DNA of 42,017 nucleotides. It comes from Ktedonobacteraceae bacterium. Its GTDB lineage: Bacteria; Chloroflexota; Ktedonobacteria; Ktedonobacterales; Ktedonobacteraceae. The notes under the pieces are model-generated. The model was not told the DNA's origin. It searched no databases and saw only the letters and a program-made list of their open reading frames with translations. The stretch is from positions 1 to 42,017 of the forward strand of contig JAFAXQ010000173.1 of assembly GCA_019240835.1 (NCBI GenBank), in the 5' to 3' direction. The translations under genes and the position numbers were made by a program. This document shows, piece after piece, positions 33,326 through 41,842 of this stretch. Position 1 is the first letter of the stretch. The number at the start of each line of letters is the position of its first letter.

Positions 33326-34951
33326 ATGCCACGCAGACGCAAAGATTCACCACAGCAGAGCATCGATAGCATTCTATTAGCTATCAGCCGTCGGGAAGAC
33401 ATTGACCCTAATACACTAGCTCATTATTTTGCACGCCTAGACGAAGAGTGGACCAACGGAGCACGAGAAAAGGTGATGCAGCTCTTGCATACGAAGGATA
33501 CAATGGCCCAAACTGCTGCTGTGCTTATTCTCTCTGAACTGGCAACCAGCGCCGACCTTGACATGTTGGAAGACTTTATCACAGACCCTACCGCGAGCGA
33601 TCAGGCAAAACTCGTTCTCTCTTCTATTTTGAAGGATCTAGGGTCAGAGATGACCGATGAAGGGATTATCGAGTATCTTCACGACCCTACTGCTGCTATG
33701 CAACAAATGCAACTCCGCCTGCTCGAAATGGTTGCAAGAAGCGAAACGGGTGCAGAGTCGATTCTAGAAGATGTTGCCTCTATGCCTGTAGAAAGACGCT
33801 TGGGCTTCATTTACTGGTTAGGTCAGAGCAATGACCCTCGTGCTACGCGTCTTCTTATACCTATGTTAGAAAATCAGTCGGGCAAGGCCGTTACGGCTGC
33901 TATTGATGCTCTTGAACAATTGGGGCCTATTGCTGCCCACCAGGCTATTCCAGCTCTGAACTACATTACTTCTACCAGTTCAAACCGTGCTCTTAAACAG
34001 TACGCTCGTGCTGCTCTGGGGCGGCTCACGATGCAGTCGATGCCGGGCGTTGAAGATGTCGCTATGGCAGAGGCACGCCAACAACAACTTCCATGCTACG
34101 AGGCACGCGTCAGCTTCATCGATGGCTCCGGCTCTCAATTGATTATGCTCTCGTGGCAGCGCTCTGATGGTCTGCTCAAGGGTGTCAACGTACTTTTCCA
34201 GGATCAGTGGGGTGTCAAAGACTGCTACGGCATCGACGAAATGGATAGACAACACTGGAAAGCGCTGATCTCTGAACTGAACGAGCAGGGCTTCGGCAGT
34301 TTTCAGGCTCCATTTGAGTTCGTGCGTACACTGATAATGGAGGCACGTGGCCTCAACAAGCGTACGCGCCACAAACTGCCTGTCGCGTACTCTATCTGGC
34401 GTCCTTTCATAGAGGGTCAGATGCCAGCAAAGACCAAAGTAGCTACACTGGCAGAACAGCCTACTCCTGACACAGAGATGCTCGCCCTTGCGCAGCGTGG
34501 GCATGAACTTTACCAAATGGTGGAATTCGCATCATGGCTCTACGATCCTCTCTTCAAGCTCGAAGCCTATATCAACCGCTATATGGAAGAGACATCTGCT
34601 TTGATAAGGATAGCAAGAGGGCGCAACTATAAGCGCAAGTCAAGCGAGAAGGAACGAAGAGCTATACTTGACAAACTAGTGAATGAGGCTGTGCATGAGC
34701 TGATCGATGACAAGTGGCGTTCGCTCTACACGCTCCGTCTGCGTCGCCAAGCCACCCTCTTCAAAATTGCTGGGCGCGAAGAGACCGCACGCATCGTGAA
34801 TGCCGTTGCCACCGTGCTGCACCCCGCATCACACATTGCCATAGAAGGGCAGAGCTTTGTTCGCACCCTGTTGAGCACTTCTATCGAGCAAGGGCCACTG
34901 CGTATGCTGGCTGAATCGTTTAGCGTAGCAGCTTCGACGCCATGCCCATAA
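33326..34951 (+). CDS. HEAT-repeat protein with unknown C-terminal domain
   Basis: After a basic N-terminus (MPRRRKDS), residues about 40-240 form HEAT-like helical repeats (for example DPRATRLLIPMLENQSGKAV, AAIDALEQLGPIAAHQAIPAL). From about 255 on there is a distinct domain beginning CYEARVSFIDGSGSQLIMLSW and ending in a long helical, charged region (RIARGRNYKRKSSEKERRA) around residue 430. No catalytic motif, membrane helix or signal is seen. AAGGAGG is 7 nt before the ATG. It is monocistronic and probably cytoplasmic; a scaffold role is only a guess. Confidence 0.75.
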   Translation: MPRRRKDSPQQSIDSILLAISRREDIDPNTLAHYFARLDEEWTNGAREKVMQLLHTKDTMAQTAAVLILSELATSADLDMLEDFITDPTASDQAKLVLSSILKDLGSEMTDEGIIEYLHDPTAAMQQMQLRLLEMVARSETGAESILEDVASMPVERRLGFIYWLGQSNDPRATRLLIPMLENQSGKAVTAAIDALEQLGPIAAHQAIPALNYITSTSSNRALKQYARAALGRLTMQSMPGVEDVAMAEARQQQLPCYEARVSFIDGSGSQLIMLSWQRSDGLLKGVNVLFQDQWGVKDCYGIDEMDRQHWKALISELNEQGFGSFQAPFEFVRTLIMEARGLNKRTRHKLPVAYSIWRPFIEGQMPAKTKVATLAEQPTPDTEMLALAQRGHELYQMVEFASWLYDPLFKLEAYINRYMEETSALIRIARGRNYKRKSSEKERRAILDKLVNEAVHELIDDKWRSLYTLRLRRQATLFKIAGREETARIVNAVATVLHPASHIAIEGQSFVRTLLSTSIEQGPLRMLAESFSVAASTPCP

Positions 34952-34959
34952 GCATATTT

Positions 34960-34994
34960 GTCTCAATCCTGGGCAACTCGTAGGGAACTGTCGC
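34960..34994 (-). repeat. Solitary CRISPR-repeat-like sequence, copy C
   Basis: On the minus strand this unit begins GCGACAGTTCCCTACGA, identical to copy B for 17 nt, and ends CAGGATTGAGAC; it matches about 31 of the 36 positions of copy B with one gap. It lies 9 bp past the HEAT-gene stop, alone. Loss of the CTGTCG half of the stem suggests decay. Confidence 0.55.
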
Positions 34995-35105
34995 AAAGCC
35001 GGCGCGAAAACGCATAGGCTGGTGCCAGCATACAACAGATGAGATTGCTACGCAACCCACGACTCTTTTCCGAGAAAGTGCGTGGGCATGCACTAGCACA
35101 TCGAA

Positions 35106-36413
35106 TCACCACAGGGGATTGATAACCAACCCCGTGATCAGTTTGGGATAGAAGTAGGTAGACTTTTGGGGCATGCGGTCGTCGGCTCGCGCTACGTCAC
35201 AAATTTGCTGTACGCGTGTTGCATTCAAAAGCAGGGCCAACTGCACCGTGCCCGCTTGCACGCCCTGCAGTGCCTCACGAGCATCGCGTGTGTAGTACAC
35301 GTGCGTCCCCGCCGTCAGATCCTGCTTCTGCAATCCCAGCAGCTCCTCCAGCACAAGCGTATGAGCCACAGCAACATCGAGACGATTCCACGCTGCTGAA
35401 TGCTCACTCAGTTCCATCCTGCGCCGCCCCTGCTCATTCAGCAGCAAAAGCCACCTGTGCTCATTTGTGGCAAGCAAAAGCGTCAACTGCTCCCGTCCAG
35501 CCTGTGCTAATTGTGCGAGTACCTGCTCGTCCGTTGCCTCACTATCCAGCAGTTTGAGCGTGAAATATTGCCCCAGGCGCTGCTCTGACAGCTCACTCAG
35601 CGCTTGCTCACTCAAGCCGAAGAGCATACGATGTGTAGGCAGTACGAGCAAACCAGGATCATCCACATCGGTGAGTGCCATCAACACGAAGTTAACGGCG
35701 TCTGCTGGCGAGAGTTCGTGACGTTGCTCATGCACGGAATCGCGGTAGGCCAGCGCCGTCTCATAGCGGTGATGTCCATCAGCAATATAGAGTTGGCGCT
35801 GCGCGAAAAAATCCTCAATCAACGCTATCTGCTGTGCATCGGTAACGGGATGAAGGAGATGTTGCTCGCCTACCTCGTCAACAACACACACTTCAGCTTG
35901 CGTACTATATTGGTTCAGCAGGCGTCGCATACGCCCCTGGGGATCATCGTACAGACTCATAATCGGACTAAAATTGGCTGCACAGGCTTGCAGCAAGTGC
36001 AAACGATCATTTTTCGCCTTTGCCAGCGTGTGCTCATGAGGCAGGACAACACGTGTACTCCACGGCTCCAAGCGCACGCGTGCCAGCAGACTAGTGCGCG
36101 TGTACGTTTGATCGCCGTGAGTGAATACCTGCTGGTACAGGTAATAACAAGGAGCCGACTCCTGTCGCAAGACATTTTGCATACGCCACTCAGAGAACGT
36201 TGCTGCCGCACGTGTATAGACATTGTTCAAGACGTTGTCTGTCGCCTGTTCTTTGCCCAGCTCAAGTCGAATACTATTATAAGGGCTGCGGGCATAGTAG
36301 CGTTCCTGTGCTTCCTTGTCGATGACATCATAGGGTGGGGTAAGCACCTGTGCTAGATCACCGACGGTATCCTGCACATAGCGTATTCCTCGTAAGGGGC
36401 GAACCTCTGCCAT
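35106..36413 (-). CDS. DUF1015 family protein
   Basis: A 435-residue soluble protein with the diagnostic DUF1015 motifs: MAEVRPLRGIRY at the start, LTPPYDVIDKEAQERYYARS, the highly conserved IADGHHRYETALAYRD, and VNFVLMALTDVDDPGLLVLPTHR. The molecular function of this widespread family is not established; the invariant GHHRYE suggests an active or metal site. The ATG at 36413 has AGAGGAG 9-10 nt upstream and suits the family N-terminus; the frame to 36491 is rejected. It is divergent from the pseudokinase gene. Confidence 0.9.
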   Translation of the reverse strand: MAEVRPLRGIRYVQDTVGDLAQVLTPPYDVIDKEAQERYYARSPYNSIRLELGKEQATDNVLNNVYTRAAATFSEWRMQNVLRQESAPCYYLYQQVFTHGDQTYTRTSLLARVRLEPWSTRVVLPHEHTLAKAKNDRLHLLQACAANFSPIMSLYDDPQGRMRRLLNQYSTQAEVCVVDEVGEQHLLHPVTDAQQIALIEDFFAQRQLYIADGHHRYETALAYRDSVHEQRHELSPADAVNFVLMALTDVDDPGLLVLPTHRMLFGLSEQALSELSEQRLGQYFTLKLLDSEATDEQVLAQLAQAGREQLTLLLATNEHRWLLLLNEQGRRRMELSEHSAAWNRLDVAVAHTLVLEELLGLQKQDLTAGTHVYYTRDAREALQGVQAGTVQLALLLNATRVQQICDVARADDRMPQKSTYFYPKLITGLVINPLW

Positions 36414-36445
36414 GACTAATAACTCCTCTTTCCAGTTTTTTCTTA

Positions 36446-36454
36446 ATTGTATCA
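36446..36454 (-). promoter_or_regulatory. Extended -10 promoter of the DUF1015 gene
   Basis: Minus strand TGATACAAT (TGn plus TACAAT, 5 of 6). The -35 region has at best 3 of 6. The start near 36440 gives a leader of about 27 nt. Confidence 0.45.
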
Positions 36455-36513
36455 TCTTCGCGGGAATTTGAAACCCTTTCCATATCCACAAGTCCTACTT
36501 CTTGTATACCAAT

Positions 36514-36542
36514 TTGACACATATTGTTTCACGGTGTAGACT
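36514..36542 (+). promoter_or_regulatory. Sigma-70 promoter of the pseudokinase-Rieske gene
   Basis: Perfect TTGACA (36514-36519), 17 bp, TAGACT (36537-36542, 4 of 6). The start near 36549 gives a 30-nt leader containing AAGGGAAG before the ATG at 36579. Confidence 0.65.
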
Positions 36543-36578
36543 CTTAGAAAGTAAAAACACAACAAGGGAAGTCATCGT

Positions 36579-38444
36579 ATGCAGACACTAGCAGTAGATC
36601 AACTCGTCGGCAATAGACTAGGATACTATCATGTAGAGCGTTTACTGGGTCAAGGGCGTCTGAATGCCGTGTATCTCGCGCACCATCCCGACTACAATAG
36701 TTCGGTCGCCTTAACGACGTTTCTCATCCCTACACAGCTTTCGCCTGAAGCCCACACCCGCTTCTTGCAGCGTTTTTCAGCAGAAGCCGCCGTGCTGACT
36801 TCCCTGGATCACCCTCACATCATGCCTGTCTATGACTACGGGGAGCAGTTCGGTTATCCCTACTTAGTGACGCCCTACATGATGCACGGCTCGCTAGCTG
36901 ACGTTTTGAAGCAGCGGGAGCGTTGTTCTATCTCATACACCTTAGAACTGTTGGAGGAAGTGGCAGCAGGATTAGAGTATACTCACAGCCAAGGTGTTGT
37001 TCATGGCATGCTCAAGCCCTCAAATATTATCTTCGACAGTGAGAACAAGGCACTCGTGGCCGGTTTTGGGCTAATGCGTATACTACAACTGCGTGGTGTT
37101 GAGCGCAATGAACAGCCCTATGCACACCTGTTGAATGTCGCAGGCACATTCCTAGCAGCGCCAGAGTACATCGCGCCTGAAGTCGTGCAGGGTCAAGCGG
37201 TGAACGCATGCTCGGACATCTACAGCCTGGGCAGTATCCTCTTCGAGATGTTAAGCGGCAGGACGCTGTTTAGCGGTGACTCAGCGCTAGATATTGCGAT
37301 GCAACACACACAGCAACCACTTCCTTCGTTGCATAGCCTCGCTCCACACATTCCTATAGCTCTAGAATCAGTGGTGAACCATGCCCTCGCACGCGTACCA
37401 GCACAGCGCTTTCAAAGCGCGGACGACTTGGTAGAAGCATTCGCGCAGGTATGCAGCGGCGTTGCACAATCAGCTATGGAACCTATTGTGCCCGAGAGCG
37501 CGAAACCGTCGGCCTTAACCCACACAGGGGAAATGCAAGACACCCTGCAAGACGGTAGTACCTCTGCACAGGCGAGTGGTAAACTTAGGTTCACTGGCAC
37601 ATCTTCGTTGCTGGCAAAGCGCCATGCCAGTCCCACGACAGGCCCATGGCAGATTGTGCCACCCATTGTCACTGGAAGTTTACCTACCGTTCAGCTTTCC
37701 GAGGTTACCAATACTGCCCGTGAGACTCGTTCACCTGAACCATACATCGCAGCACAAAAGGCTCCCACGGAGGTGATGCACCCTATAGCGGCACAGCCCA
37801 GCGCAATGCTTCCAGAAAGCTCTGTTGCCTCTGCCCAGGCAACGAACCGGGTTGAAGCTTCGCAGAAGGCTGCCGATGCCCCTACCGAGGAAGTGAGTAC
37901 CCATGAAAACCCTGCTTTATCAGCCTTCACACAACCATCTAACGCTAGACGCAGACATGTCATTGCCCTGCTGCTCGCCTCGGGAGGCTTTGTAGCGGCG
38001 AGCGCCTTTCTGGTGACGAAGACAAATTTTTTCCATATAATGAATGCTGGTAAGACACAGGCCAACACGTCAGCGAAGAAGAGAGCTATGCCAGCTCCAA
38101 CCAACAAGACAACGTCAAATTCCTCGGCAACCCGTGCAGGAACCATTATCGGTTCCACCACAGTGGCTGTCAACTCTTCAGCAGCTTTTCACAATCCAGT
38201 TGACGGCAAAGCCAGCCTCCTTATCCATCTTCCAGACCACAACTTTGTTGCTTACGAGAGAGCTTGCACTCACGAGGGTGTCACTGTCAATTACGACCCA
38301 GCCACCCATATGCTCGTTTGCCCAGCCCACGGGGCCATCTTCAATCCTGCTGATGGAGCCAAAGTGGTGCAAGGTCCAGCTCAAAGGCCCTTAGTCCAGG
38401 TCACTGTGCATATTAATGCCGATGGAACCATCACCACTACTTGA
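36579..38444 (+). CDS. Transmembrane pseudokinase fused to a Rieske [2Fe-2S] domain
   Basis: Residues 15-285 have the Hanks-type kinase fold: glycine loop LLGQGRLNAVYLA, LKPSN, APEYIAPE, SDIYSLGSILFEMLSG. The three catalytic residues are absent: the beta-3 Lys is Thr46 (VALTTF), HRD is His142-Gly-Met144, and DFG is Gly162-Phe-Gly. A long low-complexity linker leads to one membrane helix (about 460-482, VIALLLASGGFVAASAFLVT) and a Ser/Thr spacer. The C-terminal ~85 residues are a Rieske domain with Cys563-x-His565 and Cys581-x2-His584 (CTHEG...CPAHG), probably outside the membrane. The disulfide cysteines of bc1-type Rieske proteins are missing, so it is more ferredoxin- or oxidase-like. It may sense or pass redox state across the membrane; this is inference. 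A clear promoter lies at 36514-36542. Confidence 0.9.
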   Translation: MQTLAVDQLVGNRLGYYHVERLLGQGRLNAVYLAHHPDYNSSVALTTFLIPTQLSPEAHTRFLQRFSAEAAVLTSLDHPHIMPVYDYGEQFGYPYLVTPYMMHGSLADVLKQRERCSISYTLELLEEVAAGLEYTHSQGVVHGMLKPSNIIFDSENKALVAGFGLMRILQLRGVERNEQPYAHLLNVAGTFLAAPEYIAPEVVQGQAVNACSDIYSLGSILFEMLSGRTLFSGDSALDIAMQHTQQPLPSLHSLAPHIPIALESVVNHALARVPAQRFQSADDLVEAFAQVCSGVAQSAMEPIVPESAKPSALTHTGEMQDTLQDGSTSAQASGKLRFTGTSSLLAKRHASPTTGPWQIVPPIVTGSLPTVQLSEVTNTARETRSPEPYIAAQKAPTEVMHPIAAQPSAMLPESSVASAQATNRVEASQKAADAPTEEVSTHENPALSAFTQPSNARRRHVIALLLASGGFVAASAFLVTKTNFFHIMNAGKTQANTSAKKRAMPAPTNKTTSNSSATRAGTIIGSTTVAVNSSAAFHNPVDGKASLLIHLPDHNFVAYERACTHEGVTVNYDPATHMLVCPAHGAIFNPADGAKVVQGPAQRPLVQVTVHINADGTITTT

Positions 38445-38515
38445 AACCCGTGATGGGAGCAATCCGTATTATAGCTATGGTAATAGGTCGATGCTCATTT
38501 ACAGGAGTTGTGGAT

Positions 38516-38686
38516 ATGCCGCAGAAGAAACATCTAAAAGGCGTTAGCGACAAAGAGCAACGGATGTATGAACACGTGAAAGAATCGGCGGAGAAGAGTG
38601 GTCGTTATGGTGACCGCGCTGAGGAAGTTGCTGCTCGTACCGTGATGAAACAGCATAAGCAGAAGCAGCATAAGAAAGAGCAATAG
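38516..38686 (+). CDS. Small basic AARTV-motif protein
   Basis: ATG 38516 with AGGAG 8-9 nt upstream gives a 56-residue protein, MPQKKHLKGVSDKEQRMYEH, then VKESAEKSGRYGDRAEEVAA and RTVMKQHKQKQHKKEQ. The pattern YEHxKES...G....AEEVAARTV belongs to a widespread small family often labelled plasmid-stabilisation protein without experimental support. The Lys/Gln/His tail suggests nucleic-acid binding. The longer frame from 38441 overlaps the pseudokinase stop and is rejected. Confidence 0.72.
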   Translation: MPQKKHLKGVSDKEQRMYEHVKESAEKSGRYGDRAEEVAARTVMKQHKQKQHKKEQ

Positions 38687-38701
38687 GAAAGGAGCACGAC
38701 A

Positions 38702-39022
38702 ATGATTAATGAGCCAGCTAGAGAGCAGAGGCGTTTCAAGCTGTTGTACAGAGCTACACGTATCAAATGGAAAAGATTCACCTGGAGTGGCCTCATTCTC
38801 ATTTTGGTAGGTATTGCAGTTATCAACCTCGGACTTGCGCTGGCAACCGGGGCCAATTCGACAGAAGGTCTGTTGGTTGGATTGGGAGCAATTATGGTAC
38901 TGATAGGTATTCTTAGAGTCCTGATCGGCGTTATTAATCCGGCAACGCCCAAAGACCTCGACTCCTCTGAACCACCTCCAGAAGAGACAAACACTACTGA
39001 AGAAATGGTTTTGGGAGAATGA
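38702..39022 (+). CDS. Small two-helix membrane protein
   Basis: A 106-residue protein with a basic N-terminus, two membrane helices (about 28-49 and 56-78) and an acidic, Pro/Glu/Thr-rich tail. AAAGGAG is 7 nt before the ATG. It is 15 bp after the AARTV gene and overlaps the aminopeptidase start by 4 nt, so it is translationally coupled to it. No family recognised. Confidence 0.7.
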   Translation: MINEPAREQRRFKLLYRATRIKWKRFTWSGLILILVGIAVINLGLALATGANSTEGLLVGLGAIMVLIGILRVLIGVINPATPKDLDSSEPPPEETNTTEEMVLGE

Positions 39023-40032
39023 TTCAGAACCTCACATTTGAAGAACGGCTGCAACTTGGAGCGGAGAATGCTATCCGCTGTATGGGTGTAGGCGAGAATG
39101 ATCGTGTTTTCATTATTACCGATTATTCTCGCCAGAGCATTGCACGCCTGGTAGCTGCAGCCGCTCTAGATCAGTATGCTGATGTGACAGTGCGCTTCCT
39201 TGAGCACTACGGTACACGTCCTATTACCTCTTTTCCCGAGACACTGCGCCAAGACCTGCTTCAAATGCGCCCAACGGTGACTTACTACATCGCTACTGCT
39301 CAACCTGGAGAGATCGCGTTCCGCATCCCGTTGCTGCCCTTCCTGGTAACTGAACTCAAAGTACGTCATGGCCATATGATCGGTATTGAAGAGTCACTGA
39401 TGGCCGAGAGCATGTGCGCCGACTACGACGAAGTTTTCAATTTGACAAATCAAGTCTACAACGTTGTGCGCAATGCACGAACTATTCATGTCACTTCAAC
39501 GAAAGGCAGCGATGTGACGGCAACATTCCATGAAGACTGGAAATGGGTGCCATGTCATGGGCGCTACCACGAGCAGGGTACGTGGGGCAACCTCCCCGAA
39601 GGCGAAGTCTTTACTGCGCCGGCTTCTGTCGATGGCGTAATTGTCTGTGATGTGTTGGGAGATTACTTCTCAGAAAAATATGGTGTGCTCGCACAACCAC
39701 TTGTCATAAGTATGAAGAATGGTTCTATTACCAACGTGACGAGCGAAAATACACAGCTTGCGCAAGAGGTGCGCGAGTATCTCTTCTCTGTGCCCAATGG
39801 GAACCGTGTTGGCGAATTTGCCATCGGTACACTTACCAGCCTGAAAAAATTAGTTGGGAACCTCTTGCAGGACGAGAAGATGCCTGGTTTGCACATCGCT
39901 TTTGGCAATCCCTATCCACAGTTCACTGGCGCAGACTGGCAGGCCAAAATTCACGTCGATGTCATTCCAAGCTGCTGCACTATTGAGGTTGATGGCAGGC
40001 TTATTATGCGCGATGGCAAGTTTATCATTTAG
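39019..40032 (+). CDS. M29-like (aminopeptidase T family) metallopeptidase
   Basis: The 337-residue sequence shows the C-terminal M29 signatures: GNLPEGEVFTAP, VGEFAIGT, LLQDEKMPGLHIAFGNPY and the metal-site HVDVI followed by VDGRLIMRDGKF. It would cleave N-terminal residues from peptides using two metal ions. The Asn normally following GE.AIGTN is replaced (GTLTSLKKL), and the protein is shorter than typical M29 enzymes of about 370-410 residues, so activity is uncertain. The start codon overlaps the preceding stop (ATGA). With peptide importers elsewhere in the window it could serve peptide use, but no direct link is visible. Confidence 0.82.
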   Translation: MIQNLTFEERLQLGAENAIRCMGVGENDRVFIITDYSRQSIARLVAAAALDQYADVTVRFLEHYGTRPITSFPETLRQDLLQMRPTVTYYIATAQPGEIAFRIPLLPFLVTELKVRHGHMIGIEESLMAESMCADYDEVFNLTNQVYNVVRNARTIHVTSTKGSDVTATFHEDWKWVPCHGRYHEQGTWGNLPEGEVFTAPASVDGVIVCDVLGDYFSEKYGVLAQPLVISMKNGSITNVTSENTQLAQEVREYLFSVPNGNRVGEFAIGTLTSLKKLVGNLLQDEKMPGLHIAFGNPYPQFTGADWQAKIHVDVIPSCCTIEVDGRLIMRDGKFII

Positions 40033-40171
40033 CTACAATCATTTTTCTGCGACGCTTTACAGATGAACGCTTGTGCTCATCTGCAAAAGTATCTTGAATG
40101 CTAGCAGGGGGCGAAGTATCCCTGTTGAATTGTCCTACTTACTCTCATGGGAAGCTGAAGGGGACTTCGGT

Positions 40172-40410
40172 ATGACTGCGATCAGAGGACAATTTCTCAT
40201 TGGCAGGGAATTGGGAGGCTGTGTGCTGGAACAACTAATAGGCTCTGGTAGCTCCAGTGCCGTTTTCCTCGTACAACAAAGCCATCCCAAGCGCAAGGTA
40301 GCCGTTAAAGTCTTCCTCCCTCACGCTGACCTAGACGCACAGATGCGGCGCAACTTCTACAAGCGTTTTTTGCTTGAAGCCGAGGCAGTCAGCCAGTTGC
40401 ATCATCCACA
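40172..40410 (+). pseudogene. N-terminal fragment of a serine/threonine protein kinase, cut by an IS element
   Basis: From ATG 40172 (AAGGGG upstream) about 79 residues of a kinase N-lobe are readable: glycine loop LIGSGSSSAVFLVQQ, the catalytic Lys in VAVKVFLP, and helix C FLLEAEAVSQLHHP. Kinases continue here with HI or NI, but the sequence changes after CATCATCCACA into TGCCAAAAAGCATAG, giving a stop. The change coincides with the right end of the TnpB element. Unlike the 36579 protein, this kinase retains its Lys and was probably active before insertion. The missing part may lie beyond the window. Confidence 0.75.
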
Positions 40411-40430
40411 GTGCCAAAAAGCATAGCGTA

Positions 40431-41685
40431 TTATTGCACACGCTTGGTTTTTGTTTCTTTTGTACGGGGAACGACAAGCCGTACTGGATGCACTGCCAAA
40501 TCCTCTACCCCCTCCGTCCCGAAGGCATCAGGGGCTACTTTTCTGATCGTGTTGCCCGCACCGTTAATATCGGCGTTGATCTCTCGTCCATCGGATGCAC
40601 GATACAACCCACGCTTGACCCGTTTCCCACTGAACGTGTGCTTCGTCTCATCACCGCTTTGGCGTACGGGTAAGGGGTCTAGGTCCAGTAAGGACGCCTT
40701 ACTCGTGTAGCTCTCCTCGGTGACCTTCACCCTGATCCCTACCAGTTCCGCTTTGTACGTCAGCATGGCTACCAAGCGCGCATGCGGAATTTGCACAAAC
40801 TGCTGATTGTTGCGCTTGCCCATGTTGGCTTCCTGCTTCCACCCGTCATTCTTGCCAATCACGAGGGTACCTATCCCCTCTTTCACCAACAGGTCAACAA
40901 CCCGCTTACTGGCCGTATGCATATAGTGCTCAATACGACGGTTCCGCGTGTTCGTCATACGCTCCATGCGCTTGGTCGTGCCTGTATGCCCTAGCTGCTT
41001 CTGTAACTCCGCACGCCGCTTATTATAAAATTGGTTGATGCTTTTGACTGGACGCCCGTTAATACTCACCGATGGGAACTTCGGCTTATTTGATGTTAGC
41101 GCTACCAGATTATTCACCCCCATATCTATGCCAGCGTAGTACTCAGAGTTCACTTCTGCCTGCTTGACCTCTTTTTCGTAGACGACCTCAAAAACATAAA
41201 AGCCTTTGCGTGGCGCAATACGCGCCTGTCTCACCGCTGTCTGCTTTGTGGGTATCTCAACCCCTAAACCAGACGGCGCTATCATCCCACGCTTCAAGGC
41301 CCTTTTCGAGATGGTCCCTTGTTCATAGACCAGCAGGTTACGCCCGTCGCTTTTGTGTTTGTATGTTGGGAAGCTGTGGTCGACCGGTGAACTTCTCAGG
41401 ACACACACGCCATGCCTCCATCGCCTCAAAGAACGCCACCCACGCTTTGTGCAACTGGATTAAGACTTGGTTGCTTACTTTAGCTGGAAGTGCCTTGTAG
41501 GCTTCATGACTCTTGATGAGATGGTAGACTTTGACGTTATCCAGGTAGACCTGCTCGTGAATAAACGATTGCCGTACCAGATAGTTGGCCGCATTGTACA
41601 AATTCTTCGACTTGAACGCCGCTTGGTCAATCACCTCATAGCGCGGGTCCCCCTTGCTGATGATCGTCTGTTCCACTAGCTGCAT
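40431..41685 (-). pseudogene. tnpB: Frameshifted TnpB (IS605 OrfB family) RNA-guided nuclease
   Basis: Two frames together encode TnpB. The N-terminal part starts at ATG 41685 (MQLVEQTIISKG, GGGAGGGAAA upstream) and ends at a stop soon after TGRPQLPNIQTQ. The rest continues in another frame as TYKHKSDGRNLL to the stop at 40431. One extra base in the CCC run at 41368-41370 (GGG on the plus strand) explains the break; removing it restores GRPQLPTYKHK. RuvC motifs seen are the Asp of GIDMGVNN and the final Asp of INADINGAGNTIRK. The usual RuvC-II Glu is replaced (TLVIGKNDGWKQ), a possible substitute being EESYTSKAS, and the CxxC zinc knuckle is absent. It may be inactive; sequencing error or programmed frameshifting are alternatives. 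Confidence 0.85.
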
Positions 41686-41714
41686 AGTTGTTTCCCTCCC
41701 TTCAGGTAGAAGCT

Positions 41715-41842
41715 TGCAGGTTGCAGATGTGCAGTCTGGCCTGCAGGTTGCAGGTCCATGCTTGCAGTTTTGCAGTCGCACTCTCTGCCGAGTGCAGTTT
41801 TGCAGGTGCATCTTGCAGTCCTGCGCTCTCATGCTAGTGCAG
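41715..41842. repeat. TGCAG iteron-like cluster upstream of tnpB
   Basis: Eleven copies of TGCAG occur in 128 bp, starting at 41715, 41722, 41730, 41742, 41749, 41763, 41771, 41793, 41801, 41814 and 41838. Several come in pairs 7-8 bp apart (TTGCAGGTTGCAG, TTGCAGTTTTGCAG). The cluster lies between the HTH gene stop and the tnpB start, a position suited to regulation or to a transposon end; a slipped-strand tandem repeat is a simpler explanation. Confidence 0.7.

Noticed and set aside
35604-36356. 250-codon plus-strand frame opposite the DUF1015 gene
   Set aside because: It is wholly antisense to a well-recognised conserved family and shows no motif.
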